A DNA stretch of 49,599 nucleotides from NCBI GenBank assembly GCA_002732015.1, contig PCCU01000017.1, positions 8,350 to 57,948 of the forward strand, read 5' to 3'. The notes under the pieces were generated by a model. That model was not told the origin of the DNA, ran no database searches, and worked only from the letters and a program-made list of their open reading frames with translations. The DNA comes from Candidatus Pelagibacterales bacterium (GTDB taxonomy: Bacteria; Pseudomonadota; Alphaproteobacteria; TMED109). A program made the translations under genes and the position numbers. This document shows positions 26,913-37,007 of this stretch, in pieces (positions within the stretch are counted from its first letter, which is position 1; every line of letters starts with the position of its first letter).

Positions 26913-26987
26913 TGGTGAGCCCGCTGGGATTCGAACCCAGGACCCCTCGCTTAAAAGGCGAATGCTCTACCGCTGAGCTACGGGCTC
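26913..26987 (-). tRNA. tRNA-Lys(UUU)
   Basis: Minus strand: acceptor GAGCCCG pairs with CGGGCTC, D-arm GCTC/GAGC, anticodon loop CTTTTAA between TTCGC and GCGAG giving anticodon TTT, and T-arm CTGGG TTCGAAT CCCAG. The 3' ACCA is encoded at 26916-26913. It lies 43 bases downstream of the tgt stop on the same strand. Confidence 0.97.
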
Positions 26988-27030
26988 TTATAAATTAATA
27001 TCTATATTATTATTTCAATATTATTTCAAG

Positions 27031-28107
27031 CTAAAGTTTTAAATTATCTAAATTTCCTTCAATAATTCCTTTTCTAATTTTTTTCATAATTTTCTTGTAA
27101 TAAAATAAGTTATGTTGTGTTAAAAAAACACTACCAAGTATTTCTGAAGATTTAACTAAATGATGCAAATATGCCTTAGAGTAATTTGTACAAATATTAC
27201 AAGAACAATCATAATCAAGAGGACTATTATCTTTACTATATTTAGCATTTTTTATTTTTACCATACCATTTGTCGTAAATGCTAATCCAGTTCTGCCTGA
27301 TCTTGTTGGTAAAACACAATCAAACATGTCTATTCCATTTTTTACTGCCCGTAAAATATCAGATGGATACCCTACGCCCATTAAATATCTTGGTTTATCA
27401 AAAGGAAGATTAGATGTACAATAATTAGTAATATCAGACATCAATTCTTGTCCTTCTCCTACTGCCAATCCTCCAACTGCATATCCATCAAAGTCCATAG
27501 TAGAAAGCTCTTCTGTAGATTTTCTTCTTAACTCTTTATGCATGCCCCCTTGTACAATAGCAAATATTCCATAACCTCTTTTTTTTTTGTAAGCATTTAA
27601 AGATCTTTTTGTCCATTTAGAGGATCTATTTAAAGAAATTTCTGTATCAGAATATGAATAAGGATGTGGCACACACTCATCAAAAGTCATCGTAATGGTA
27701 GCGTCTAAATATTTCTGAACCTCTACAGATTTTTCAGCATTTAATCTTATTGAAGTTCCATCTAAATGCGATCTAAATGTAACGCCTTCATCATCTACTT
27801 TAACATTTTTACCAAGTGACATAATTTGAAATCCTCCTGAGTCAGTCAATATACTTTTATTCCATGACATAAACTTATTAAGACCTCCAAATTTTTTAAT
27901 TATATCCATTCCTGGCCTCAACATTAGATGATAAGTATTTGCTAGTATTATATCAAAGTTGTATTTGTGTAAAATCTCTTTTGATATACCTTTGACTGTG
28001 CCTAATGTTCCTACTGGCATAAAAACAGGAGTTTCTATTTCTCCATACTTTGTAGATAGAATTCCAGCCCGAGCTTTTTTAAAAGTACTTTTTATTATAA
28101 ATTTCAT
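27031..28107 (-). CDS. tgt: queuine/preQ1 tRNA-guanine transglycosylase
   Basis: 358 residues. The catalytic/recognition segment DSGGFQ is at 89-94 and GGLAVGEG is the substrate-pocket motif. Asp in FDCVLPTRSGRTG is the nucleophile region, and the zinc site CSCNIC with a later His (YLHHL) is present. Tgt swaps G34 for preQ1 in tRNA Asp, Asn, His and Tyr. It overlaps queA by 4 bases, the usual queuosine pair in Alphaproteobacteria. Confidence 0.97.
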   Translation of the reverse strand: MKFIIKSTFKKARAGILSTKYGEIETPVFMPVGTLGTVKGISKEILHKYNFDIILANTYHLMLRPGMDIIKKFGGLNKFMSWNKSILTDSGGFQIMSLGKNVKVDDEGVTFRSHLDGTSIRLNAEKSVEVQKYLDATITMTFDECVPHPYSYSDTEISLNRSSKWTKRSLNAYKKKRGYGIFAIVQGGMHKELRRKSTEELSTMDFDGYAVGGLAVGEGQELMSDITNYCTSNLPFDKPRYLMGVGYPSDILRAVKNGIDMFDCVLPTRSGRTGLAFTTNGMVKIKNAKYSKDNSPLDYDCSCNICTNYSKAYLHHLVKSSEILGSVFLTQHNLFYYKKIMKKIRKGIIEGNLDNLKL

Positions 28108-29126
28108 TTTAATCTATTTATAATCATTCCGTCACCATAGCTATAAAATCTCATTTTATTTTTAATTGCATTTTTATAATATTGAATAATATTGTTTTTC
28201 CCTCCAAAAGCTGAAACTAAAAGTAATAAACTAGATTTAGGCAAATGGAAGTTTGTAATTAGCTTATCTACAACATTGAACTTAAAGCCTGGGTAAATAA
28301 AAAGTTCATTATGCTCATTATAGTATCTAATTTTTGAGTATTTTGCATAACAATCTTCTAATAATCTTAAAACTGTAGTTCCAACAGCTACAATATTTTT
28401 TTTTCTATGTATTGAGTCATTTATTTTATAAGCACTTTTAGTGCTTATATAACCTTTTTCTTTGTGTAGTTTATTCATCTCTATCATATCGTTTTCTAAA
28501 GGTAAAAATGTTCCTGCTCCTACATGTAAAGTTACTTCAATAACGTCTATATTTTTTTTTTTTATATTTTTTAATAATAAATCATCAAAGTGCAGACTTG
28601 CTGTAGGACTTGCATATGCCCCAAATTTTCTAGAAAAAATACTTTGATAATTTCTTTTATTTAATTTCTTATTATTTATTTCCTTTATGTAAGGAGGTAT
28701 AGGAAGTTCACCAAAGCTATTCAAAAATTTATAAAAAACTTTTTCTTTCTTGTTAAAGAATAATTCAACATGTGCTTTATTTTTATCTATTACTTTTGCA
28801 AATAAGTCATCAGAAAAGTTTATTATATTACCAATTTTGAGAAGCTTTGCAGGTTTTGCAAAAGCTATCCAACTGTTTATAGAAATTTTTGTATGCAGAG
28901 TAATTTTAATTTTTCTATTATTAGTTTTTCCAAATATTATTGCAGGTATTACTTTAGTATTATTAATTACTAATACATCATTGCTATCTAAATGTTCATG
29001 TAATTTATTAAAATAAGAAATTATTTTTTTTTCTGCAATAAAAATTTTTGAAGATGACCTTGGTAAAGCTGGTTTTTGAGCAATTAATTCCTTAGGAAGC
29101 TTGTAATTAAAATCATTTAAATTCAT
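28104..29126 (-). CDS. queA: S-adenosylmethionine:tRNA ribosyltransferase-isomerase QueA
   Basis: 340 residues, usual length. Recognisable blocks: NDFNYKLPKELIAQKPALPR at the N-terminus, VLVINNTKVIPA, the ELPIPPYIK segment, ASPTASLHFD, VTLHVGAGTF and TNFHLPKSSLLLLVSAF. QueA converts preQ1-tRNA to epoxyqueuosine-tRNA using SAM, the step after Tgt. It is embedded between coaD (9-base gap) and tgt (4-base overlap). Confidence 0.97.
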   Translation of the reverse strand: MNLNDFNYKLPKELIAQKPALPRSSSKIFIAEKKIISYFNKLHEHLDSNDVLVINNTKVIPAIIFGKTNNRKIKITLHTKISINSWIAFAKPAKLLKIGNIINFSDDLFAKVIDKNKAHVELFFNKKEKVFYKFLNSFGELPIPPYIKEINNKKLNKRNYQSIFSRKFGAYASPTASLHFDDLLLKNIKKKNIDVIEVTLHVGAGTFLPLENDMIEMNKLHKEKGYISTKSAYKINDSIHRKKNIVAVGTTVLRLLEDCYAKYSKIRYYNEHNELFIYPGFKFNVVDKLITNFHLPKSSLLLLVSAFGGKNNIIQYYKNAIKNKMRFYSYGDGMIINRLK

Positions 29127-29135
29127 ATAACTGAA

Positions 29136-29633
29136 TTAATTTTTAATTTTTTTTAATTCTGATAAAACATTTTTAGGTATAAATGATCTTACCTCACCTT
29201 TTAAGAAATATATTTCTTTAACAAATCTAGAAGAGATAAATTGATGTTTCTCACTAGCCATTAAAAATATAGTTTCTATTTCTGAATTTAGTCTTGCATT
29301 CATACCTGTCATTTGAAATTCATAATCAAAATCAGAAACGGCTCTCAATCCTCTAACTATTAAATTTGCATTAATAGATTTTGCAAAATTCATTAATAAA
29401 CCATCAAAAATAACTACTTTAAAACTTTTTTTATCATACTTACTCTTATTAATTTCATGTAAAAGAAGTTTTTTTCTTTTTTCCATTGAAAATAAATTTT
29501 CTTTTTTCTGATTTTTTGCCACACCTATTACTAATTCGTCAACTAACTTATGCGCTCTGAAAATAATATCCAAATGACCATTTGTTACTGGGTCGAAAGA
29601 ACCAGGATAAAGACCAATCCTTTTTTTATTCAT
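29136..29633 (-). CDS. coaD: phosphopantetheine adenylyltransferase
   Basis: 165 residues. The nucleotidyltransferase motif YPGSFDPVTNGH (9-20) and the C-terminal ISSRFVKEI segment are diagnostic. CoaD adenylates 4'-phosphopantetheine in coenzyme A synthesis. It begins 3 bases after the gyrA stop, within the ssb-gyrA-coaD-queA-tgt run typical of Alphaproteobacteria. Confidence 0.97.
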   Translation of the reverse strand: MNKKRIGLYPGSFDPVTNGHLDIIFRAHKLVDELVIGVAKNQKKENLFSMEKRKKLLLHEINKSKYDKKSFKVVIFDGLLMNFAKSINANLIVRGLRAVSDFDYEFQMTGMNARLNSEIETIFLMASEKHQFISSRFVKEIYFLKGEVRSFIPKNVLSELKKIKN

Positions 29634-29636
29634 TAT

Positions 29637-32312
29637 TTACTCAACTTCATTTTTTTTAACAATTGTTACAGAAACTACTTTTTCAGACTTCTCAGTGTTT
29701 AATAGAGTTACTCCTTGAGTGACTCTTCCTGCAATTCTAATTCCTTTAACGCCTAGTCTTATTAACTTACCTCTATTTGTAACCATAATTACTTCCTCAT
29801 CATTTTGAATTGGAAATGATGCAACCACTCCTCCATTTCTTTCTGAAGTTTCTATATTTATAATTCCTTGTCCACCTCTTTTAGTCTTTCTGTATTCATA
29901 TGACGAAGACCTTTTTCCAAAACCATTCTCAGTAACTGATAACAAAAATTCTTCTTTATCTGCTAGACTATCGATTCTATCTTTTTTTAAATCTGACTTT
30001 TTAGCTTCATTCCTTCGAAGAGAACTAGAATACTTTAGATATCCTTCTCTTTCGTCAGTGCTTATATCTACAGAATTAAGAATAGATGCTGATATAATTC
30101 TATCATTATTTTGTAATTTTATTCCCCTAACACCCATGGAGGTCCTTCCACTAAAAACTCTTACATCGTTTACATTAAACCTTACACATTTACCTTTTGA
30201 GGTTGATAAAATAATATCATTTTTTTCTCCAGCCAGTAATACTTCTATTAATTTATCATTGTTTTCTAATTTCATAGCTCTTTTTCCATTAGCTTTTATG
30301 TTTATAAAATCACTTACTTTATTTCTCCTGACATTTCCAAACTTAGTTACAAATAATAAAGTTTTCTCACTTTCTTGATTAGGCAAAACAAGCATGGCTG
30401 TAGTCAACTCATTTTCAGATAGTGGTATAATATTCACTAGTGGCCTCCCTTTTGATTGAGGTGATCCTTTAGGAAGTTTATAAACCTTTATTTGATGAAC
30501 TATGCCTTTATTAGTAAAAAATAAAACTATATCATGACTGTTTATTGTAAGAACTTTTTCTACAAAATCATCATCCTTGGTAGTCATTCCTGCTCTTCCT
30601 TTTCCGCCTCTCTTTTGTGATCTATAAGTATCTACAGGAACAGTTTTTACATAGCCCGATTTAGTAAGTGTTAACACTACATCTTCTTTTTCTATTAAAT
30701 CATCTAAATTTTTTTCTTCATAATTTTCAATTATCTTTGTTCTTCTATCTACAGCATAATTATTTCTAATTTCTTCTAGTTCTTTTTTTATAATATTTTT
30801 TATTTTGCTTTGAGATGATAAAATTAACAAATATTCTGCTATTTTTTTTGATTCTTCTAATAGATCTTTTTCTACTTTTTCTCTTTCTAATCCAGTTAAT
30901 CTTTGCAGCCTTAATTCTAAAATAGCTTTAGCTTGTTCAGGCGTTAAATAATCAAAGTTAGCAATGATTTCTGACAACCTCTTATCAATATTTTTTTTCA
31001 ATAAATTAGCTAAATTTTTTGCATTCCATTTTCTCTCTAATATTTTTTTATTTGCTTCGGTGGTATCCTTTGATTTTTTTATTAATTCTATCATTTCATC
31101 TATATTTTCAATAGCAACAGCCAAGCCAAGAAGAATATGTTCCTTTTCCTTTGCCTTTATCAAATCAAATGTTGTTCGCTTGATAATTACTTCTATTCTA
31201 TAGTCTATAAAAGTTTCAAGAATTTCTCGGGTTCCTAATTGAGTAGGCATACCATTTTTAAGGGCTAGAATATTAGAACCAAAACTAGTCTGCAAAGATG
31301 TAAATTTATGAAGCTGGTTTAATACTACTTCAGGAGTAGCATCTCTTTTAAGTTCTATGACAACTCTTACACCATCTTTGTCTGATTCATCTCTTAAATC
31401 TGATATCCCCTCAATTTTTTTTGCTCTTACACAATCTGCAATCTGTTCTACTAGTCTAGATTTATTAATTTGATATGGTATTTCTTTTATTACAATCGCC
31501 ACTCTATCTTTAGAAGTATTTTCTATATTTGTTACTCCCCTAAGAACTATAGAACCTCTACCATTCTCAAAAGATGTTTTTATTCCATTTCCTCCTATAA
31601 TTATTCCACCAGTAGGAAAGTCAGGCCCAAGAATAATTTCTCTTATACTGCTATCATCAGCATCTGGATTATCTAATAATAATATACAAGCATTCACAAT
31701 TTCCCCTAAATTATGAGGGGGTATATTTGTTGCCATGCCTACTGCAATACCACCTGAACCATTGACTAGAAGATTTGGGTATCTAGCAGGTAGAACTTCT
31801 GGCTCCAATAGAGTAGTATCATAGTTATCTATAAAGTTAACAGTATCTTTATCTATATCTTCCAACAAAGTGCTTGCTACTTTTCCTAGTCTTATTTCAG
31901 TATATCGCATAGCTGCAGGCGGATCTCCATCCATTGATCCAAAGTTACCTTGCCCATTCAATAAAGGCAGACTCATAGAAAAACTTTGTGCTAATCTAAC
32001 CATTGCTTCATATATTGCACTATCTCCATGAGGATGAAACTTACCCATTACTTCTCCTACTATTCTGGCAGATTTTCGATGAGGCTTATTAGCATCATAA
32101 CCACCATCATACATACAATAAAGTATTCTTCTATGAACTGGCTTTAAACCATCTCTAATATCTGGCAAAGCTCTGCTTACAATAACACTCATAGCGTAGT
32201 CCAAATAAGACTTCTTCATTTCATCTTCTATGACTACTTTGTCAAGAAACTCTCCTTCTGGGATTTTTGATGAATTTTCTTCTTCTAGATTATTGTTATT
32301 ATCTTCTGACAA
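29637..32312 (-). CDS. gyrA: DNA gyrase subunit A
   Basis: 891 residues. The N-terminal breakage-reunion domain includes VSRALPDIRDGLKPVHRRIL, the quinolone region HPHGDSAIYEAMVRLAQ, and the catalytic Tyr in AAMRYTEIRL at about residue 135. The GyrA box is QKRGGKGR near 567, identifying gyrase rather than ParC, and the C-terminal beta-pinwheel blades follow. In the quinolone region the residues at the classic 83/87 positions are Ser and Glu, so that region shows no obvious resistance change. Introduces negative supercoils with GyrB (not in the window). Confidence 0.98.
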   Translation of the reverse strand: MSEDNNNNLEEENSSKIPEGEFLDKVVIEDEMKKSYLDYAMSVIVSRALPDIRDGLKPVHRRILYCMYDGGYDANKPHRKSARIVGEVMGKFHPHGDSAIYEAMVRLAQSFSMSLPLLNGQGNFGSMDGDPPAAMRYTEIRLGKVASTLLEDIDKDTVNFIDNYDTTLLEPEVLPARYPNLLVNGSGGIAVGMATNIPPHNLGEIVNACILLLDNPDADDSSIREIILGPDFPTGGIIIGGNGIKTSFENGRGSIVLRGVTNIENTSKDRVAIVIKEIPYQINKSRLVEQIADCVRAKKIEGISDLRDESDKDGVRVVIELKRDATPEVVLNQLHKFTSLQTSFGSNILALKNGMPTQLGTREILETFIDYRIEVIIKRTTFDLIKAKEKEHILLGLAVAIENIDEMIELIKKSKDTTEANKKILERKWNAKNLANLLKKNIDKRLSEIIANFDYLTPEQAKAILELRLQRLTGLEREKVEKDLLEESKKIAEYLLILSSQSKIKNIIKKELEEIRNNYAVDRRTKIIENYEEKNLDDLIEKEDVVLTLTKSGYVKTVPVDTYRSQKRGGKGRAGMTTKDDDFVEKVLTINSHDIVLFFTNKGIVHQIKVYKLPKGSPQSKGRPLVNIIPLSENELTTAMLVLPNQESEKTLLFVTKFGNVRRNKVSDFINIKANGKRAMKLENNDKLIEVLLAGEKNDIILSTSKGKCVRFNVNDVRVFSGRTSMGVRGIKLQNNDRIISASILNSVDISTDEREGYLKYSSSLRRNEAKKSDLKKDRIDSLADKEEFLLSVTENGFGKRSSSYEYRKTKRGGQGIINIETSERNGGVVASFPIQNDEEVIMVTNRGKLIRLGVKGIRIAGRVTQGVTLLNTEKSEKVVSVTIVKKNEVE

Positions 32313-32342
32313 CTTTTTCTCTAAAACAATTTATTAAATTTT

Positions 32343-32816
32343 TTAAAAAGGGATATCATCATCTAAGTTTTCAATATTATTAGGAGTTTCTGGTTTAGAT
32401 TCTTTATCTAAACCTCTAGAATTCGGAATCTGATTATCAGTATCTTTGAAAGAACTATTATCATTACTTCTATCTAATAACAATAGTTCCCCTCTGAAGT
32501 TTTGCAAAACTATCTCTGTTGTATATTTATCTACTCCATTATTATCTTGCCATTTTCTAGTTTGGAGTTGTCCTTCCAAATAAATCTTTGATCCTTTTTT
32601 AATATATTTCTCAGCAATATCAGCTAAGATTGGATTAAAAATTGCTATCCTATGCCACTCAGTATTAGTTTTCATTTCACCTGACTCTTTATCTTTCCAT
32701 CTCTCGCTAGTAGCTAAAGACAGGTTAACCACCTTATTACCATTCTGAAATGTCTTAACTTCAGGTTCACTTCCTATATTTCCAACCAAAGTAACTTTGT
32801 TTATACTATATGCCAT
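32343..32816 (-). CDS. ssb: single-stranded DNA-binding protein
   Basis: 157 residues from ATG 32816 (MAYSINKVTLVG), the usual family start; another ATG two codons upstream cannot be excluded. The N-terminal OB fold contains VGNIGSEPEVK and TNTEWHRIAIFN, and KKGSKIYLEGQLQTRKW follows. A disordered linker ends in the acidic DDDIPF tail that recruits partner proteins. It is divergent from uvrA and upstream of gyrA. Confidence 0.96.
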   Translation of the reverse strand: MAYSINKVTLVGNIGSEPEVKTFQNGNKVVNLSLATSERWKDKESGEMKTNTEWHRIAIFNPILADIAEKYIKKGSKIYLEGQLQTRKWQDNNGVDKYTTEIVLQNFRGELLLLDRSNDNSSFKDTDNQIPNSRGLDKESKPETPNNIENLDDDIPF

Positions 32817-32887
32817 AAACATTTTATACCAGATTGGTAATATATTTACTATATTATTTTAATAAAAAACTTAAATTTGAAATTATT

Positions 32888-35713
32888 ATGAAAGAGAAAA
32901 TTATTATAAAAGGTGCTAGAGAAAATAACCTGAAAAATATTTCTATTGAAATTCCTAAAAATAAAATTGTTGTAATAACAGGGGTATCTGGTAGCGGAAA
33001 ATCAACCCTAGCTTTTGAAACTATTTATGCAGAAGGACAAAGAAAGTATGTTGAAAGTCTTTCAGCCTATGCTAGACAGTTTTTACAAATTATGAATAAA
33101 CCTAACTTAGATAGCATTGAAGGATTGTCACCCGCGATAGCTATTGACCAAAAAACAGTATCGAAAAACCCTAGATCAACTGTAGGAACAGTGACAGAGG
33201 TTTATGATTATATTAGGTTGCTGTATGCTAGAATAGGAATTCCTTACTCACCAACTACAGGAAAACCTATAACAAAACAAACCTCCTCAGAAATAGTTAA
33301 AAAAATTAAAGAATATCCTAATAATAAAAAAATATTTATCTTATCTCCTATAGTAAGGTCTAAAAAAGGAGAATTCAAAAAAGAATTAATTGATTTGAAA
33401 AAAAAAGGATTTCAAAGATTATTTATTAACAAAAAACTTTATGAACTTGATAATTTACCTACTTTAAATAAAAATTATAAATATGATATAGACCTTGTAA
33501 TCGATAGACTAATAACCGGAGATGACCTATCTAATAGATTAGCAGACAGTGTAGAGTTAGCTTTAAGTATGTCTAATGGAATTGTTTATGTTTTAGATGT
33601 AGATGAAAACAAGAGAGAGATATTTTCTGCTAATTTCTCTTGTCCTGTATCTGGCTTTACAATTGAAGAGATTGAGCCCAGAATATTTTCTTTTAATAGT
33701 CCTTTTGGCGCATGTAAAATTTGTGAAGGGTTAGGAGAAAAAAATTTTTTTGATCCAGATCTTCTAATACCAAACAAAAAACTATCCATAACAAATGGAG
33801 CAATTTTGCCTTGGAAAAAAGGAATAAATAATTACTATTACAGGGTTTTAAATAAAGTTATGGAACATACTAGTCTAGACCTTAATATTCCTTTTGATGA
33901 AAATAGAGAAAAAGATATAAATGTATTACTTTATGGTTCTGATGAAATTCTTATAGAAGAAAGGAGGTTTAGTAGATTTGGAAAAAGAAAATATAAACCC
34001 TTTAAAGGAATAATAGATTTATTTGAACAACAATATAAATACATAAAAGAATCGTGGATGAAAGATGAATATGATAAATACATTTCCTCTAAAATATGTA
34101 AAGGTTGCAACGGAATGAGACTAAACGAGATGTCTCTTAGTATTAAAATAAATAATGAAAATATTGGAAAAATAACAAATCTTTCAATTGAGGAACTTTT
34201 GAGATGGGTAAAAAATTTACAAGAAAAATTATCTGGTAATGATAAATTAATTGCTAAACCTATTCTTAGAGAAATAGATAATCGACTTACTTTTTTATGT
34301 GATGTAGGTCTGGATTATTTATCTTTATCTAGATCATCATCTACATTATCGGGAGGCGAAAGTCAGAGAATTAGATTAGCTTCTCAAATAGGTTCTGGAT
34401 TAACGGGAGTTTTGTATGTACTTGATGAACCATCTATTGGACTCCACCAAAAGGACAATACTAGGTTGCTAAAAACCTTAACAAAACTTAAAAAACTAAA
34501 TAACTCAGTTATAGTTGTAGAGCATGATGAAGATGCTATAAAGTCAGCAGACCATATTATAGACATAGGCCCTAAAGCTGGATTATATGGTGGAGAAATA
34601 GTAGCTCAAGGAAATTTTAAAGATATTATAAATAATAAAAAAAGCCTTACTTCCTTGTATCTTTCTAGAAAAAAGGTAATTTCAGTTCCGGAAAAAAGAA
34701 GAATGATAAATAGTAAAAAAGTTATTTCTTTCAAAAATGTTTCTACTAATAATTTAAAAAATATAAATTTAAATTTACCACTAGGATTATTTTGTTGTAT
34801 ATCAGGTGTTTCTGGAAGTGGAAAATCTAGTCTAATTATAGATACTCTTTACCCTGCATTATCAAATTTAGTTAATAAAACAAAATTAAAGGAGGGAAAA
34901 TATAAAACATTGTTAGGAACTCACTTTATAGACAAGGTAGTAAACATAACTCAATCTCCAATTGGAAGGACACCACGATCAAATCCCGTAACTTACACTG
35001 GTGCTTTTACTCCTATAAGAGAGTGGTTTGCACTATTACCTGAGTCTAAAGAAAGAGGATATAAATCTGGAAGGTTTTCCTTCAATGTGAAAGGAGGAAG
35101 GTGTGAAGCATGTGGAGGAGATGGATTAAAAAAAGTAGAAATGCATTTCCTATCTGATGTTTATGTTAAGTGTGAAGAATGTGAGGGTAAACGCTTTAAT
35201 ACTGAAACACTAGAAGTAAAATATAAAAATAATAGTATTTCAGATGTATTAGAACTTTCTGTAGATGAAGCAAAAGAACTTTTTAAAGCTATACCAACTA
35301 TAGCTAGCAAATTACAAATGCTTAGTAAAGTAGGATTAGGATATATAAAAATTGGTCAATCTGCGACTACATTGTCTGGAGGAGAAGCTCAGAGAATAAA
35401 AATTGCAAAAGAGTTATCAAAAAAACCTACTGGAAAAACTCTTTATATACTTGATGAGCCTACTACTGGATTACATTTTGAGGATGTAAATAAATTAGTA
35501 AATATACTTCAAGAACTAACAAATAATGGAAATACTGTTATAGTAATTGAGCACAACCTTGACGTTTTAAAATGCTCAGACTGGATAATTGATCTAGGTC
35601 TTGATGGCGGAGATAAAGGTGGTTATATAATTACGGAAGGTCCTCCAGAAAAAGTAGCAAAAATGAATATAGGATATACTTCAGAATATTTAAAAAAAAG
35701 TTTAAGTTTCTAA
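32888..35713 (+). CDS. uvrA: excinuclease ABC subunit UvrA
   Basis: 941 residues from ATG 32888; an open frame reaches back to a TTG at 32834 but adds unconserved residues. It has two ABC modules with Walker A GVSGSGKS near residues 32 and 641, and signatures TLSGGESQRIRLA and TLSGGEAQRIKIA. Zinc finger 1 reads CPVSG followed by CKICEGLG, with Ser where E. coli has Cys; I recall this variant as usual in alphaproteobacterial UvrA. Zinc finger 2 (CEACGG, CEECEG) is intact. It scans DNA for lesions with UvrB and is recruited by Mfd. Its end overlaps the convergent Mth938-like gene by 12 bases. Confidence 0.98.
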   Translation: MKEKIIIKGARENNLKNISIEIPKNKIVVITGVSGSGKSTLAFETIYAEGQRKYVESLSAYARQFLQIMNKPNLDSIEGLSPAIAIDQKTVSKNPRSTVGTVTEVYDYIRLLYARIGIPYSPTTGKPITKQTSSEIVKKIKEYPNNKKIFILSPIVRSKKGEFKKELIDLKKKGFQRLFINKKLYELDNLPTLNKNYKYDIDLVIDRLITGDDLSNRLADSVELALSMSNGIVYVLDVDENKREIFSANFSCPVSGFTIEEIEPRIFSFNSPFGACKICEGLGEKNFFDPDLLIPNKKLSITNGAILPWKKGINNYYYRVLNKVMEHTSLDLNIPFDENREKDINVLLYGSDEILIEERRFSRFGKRKYKPFKGIIDLFEQQYKYIKESWMKDEYDKYISSKICKGCNGMRLNEMSLSIKINNENIGKITNLSIEELLRWVKNLQEKLSGNDKLIAKPILREIDNRLTFLCDVGLDYLSLSRSSSTLSGGESQRIRLASQIGSGLTGVLYVLDEPSIGLHQKDNTRLLKTLTKLKKLNNSVIVVEHDEDAIKSADHIIDIGPKAGLYGGEIVAQGNFKDIINNKKSLTSLYLSRKKVISVPEKRRMINSKKVISFKNVSTNNLKNINLNLPLGLFCCISGVSGSGKSSLIIDTLYPALSNLVNKTKLKEGKYKTLLGTHFIDKVVNITQSPIGRTPRSNPVTYTGAFTPIREWFALLPESKERGYKSGRFSFNVKGGRCEACGGDGLKKVEMHFLSDVYVKCEECEGKRFNTETLEVKYKNNSISDVLELSVDEAKELFKAIPTIASKLQMLSKVGLGYIKIGQSATTLSGGEAQRIKIAKELSKKPTGKTLYILDEPTTGLHFEDVNKLVNILQELTNNGNTVIVIEHNLDVLKCSDWIIDLGLDGGDKGGYIITEGPPEKVAKMNIGYTSEYLKKSLSF

Positions 35714-36082
35714 TTCCAGAAATGCTAATATTTTTTTACCTTGTGAAAGTAAAATATTATATGTTTTAAAGGCAGAAATACTGCTCATAGACTCATGAGG
35801 TATATTGTTTTTAATAATAAACTCATGAGTTTTTAATGGAATTTTTTTTAATTTTTTTCCAGTACCAAATAGAATAAAATTATAATCACCTCTATTAAGC
35901 TGATTTATTTTTTCATAAAATAGATTATCACTAAATAAGGTCTTAACATCTTGACAGTTGTCTATACTAGAGCCAAGCAATACAACTCTATCAAAGTATT
36001 TTTTTTCTTTAATTACTATGTAGTTTTTTCCGTAAGATGCGATGAAATAGTCGTTAAATAAATTTTCAAACTCTATTTGCAA
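35702..36082 (-). CDS. Mth938-like (DUF498) domain protein
   Basis: 126 residues. Features of the family: a central FILFGTGKKLKKIP segment, then HEFIIKNNIPHESMSSISAFKTYNIL, corresponding to the conserved IGVEvMdT..A.rTYNvL block. In Alphaproteobacteria this gene follows secF, as here (6-base gap). Eukaryotic relatives (NDUFAF3) help assemble complex I; the bacterial role is unproven. The end overlaps uvrA by 12 bases on the opposite strand. Confidence 0.9.
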   Translation of the reverse strand: MQIEFENLFNDYFIASYGKNYIVIKEKKYFDRVVLLGSSIDNCQDVKTLFSDNLFYEKINQLNRGDYNFILFGTGKKLKKIPLKTHEFIIKNNIPHESMSSISAFKTYNILLSQGKKILAFLELET

Positions 36083-36088
36083 ATTTAA

Positions 36089-37006
36089 TTAATCCTCTTT
36101 ATTTTCATTTCTCTTTATATTCAAAAAAACTAAAACAGGAGTTGCTATTAATATAGAAGAATAAGTTCCTATTAATATTCCCCAAATCATAGCAAAACTA
36201 AAATCTTTAATAATATTTCCACCAAAAATAAATAACGCTAACAAAGCTAAGATAGTTGTAGCAGTTGTATTGATAGTTCTTGATAATGTTTCATTTACTG
36301 ATTTGTTAAGCAGCAAAATTATACTTATCTTTCTATACTTTTTTAAGTTTTCTCTAATCCTATCATAAACAACAACGGTATCATTCATAGAGTACCCTAT
36401 AATAAGAAGTATTGCAGCAACTGTAGCTAAATTAAACTCTAAAGATGATATAGAGAACATTCCCACTGTAAGCACTATATCATGAATAAGAGCTATGACG
36501 GCACCTATTGCAAAAGGAAGTTCAAAGCGAAACCAAATGTATATTAACATTGCTCCTATAGCAATTAAGATTGAGTAAATCCCTGCTTTAATGAGTTCTT
36601 TACTTACAGTTGGTCCAACATACTCAAGTCTTCTATAATCTACATCCGTATACTCTTTATTTAGATTACTTTTAATTTCTGAAATTAACTTTTGATTATT
36701 GCCTTTAACTGAAGAGTATGTCTCTACTTTAATAAGATAATTACTTTTAGAATTATCTAAACTTTGTATTGAGAAATCTCCAGGAACTATTCCTCTCAAT
36801 TTTGTTCTTATTTGAACTATTTCAATATTTTTACTAAAAGATGTTTCTATTAAAAGTCCTCCTTTAAAATCAATCCCAAAGTTTAGACCTTTAATTATCA
36901 TGAAAATTATAGATACAATTGATAATATACCAGAAGTTAAGAAGAAAAATTTTCTATTCCCTATGAAATTTAAATTAGGAGTTTTTTTTATAAATCTGAA
37001 TAACAT
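36089..37006 (-). CDS. secF: protein translocase subunit SecF
   Basis: 305 residues. Starts with a TM helix, then GLNFGIDFKGGLLIETSF, a periplasmic domain of about 100 residues, and five further helices with the YDRIRENLKK motif and TINTTATTILALLALFIFGG. SecDF uses proton motive force to complete export through SecYEG. It starts 1 base after the secD stop. Confidence 0.97.
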   Translation of the reverse strand: MLFRFIKKTPNLNFIGNRKFFFLTSGILSIVSIIFMIIKGLNFGIDFKGGLLIETSFSKNIEIVQIRTKLRGIVPGDFSIQSLDNSKSNYLIKVETYSSVKGNNQKLISEIKSNLNKEYTDVDYRRLEYVGPTVSKELIKAGIYSILIAIGAMLIYIWFRFELPFAIGAVIALIHDIVLTVGMFSISSLEFNLATVAAILLIIGYSMNDTVVVYDRIRENLKKYRKISIILLLNKSVNETLSRTINTTATTILALLALFIFGGNIIKDFSFAMIWGILIGTYSSILIATPVLVFLNIKRNENKED

Positions 37007-37007
37007 A

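Noticed and set aside
16167..26987. Search for att-like direct repeats of the tRNA ends and for an integrase
   Set aside because: I saw no repeated tRNA 3' segment at the other border and no recombinase gene, so no mobile element is annotated.
32834..32887. Upstream extension of uvrA to a TTG at 32834
   Set aside because: UvrA proteins begin within a few residues of the first beta strand; ATG 32888 gives the normal start, and the extension is low-complexity.
33640..33740. Ser in place of Cys in UvrA zinc finger 1 (CPVSG)
   Set aside because: Looks like a lost zinc ligand, but I recall this form as usual in alphaproteobacterial UvrA, so it is lineage-typical rather than novel.
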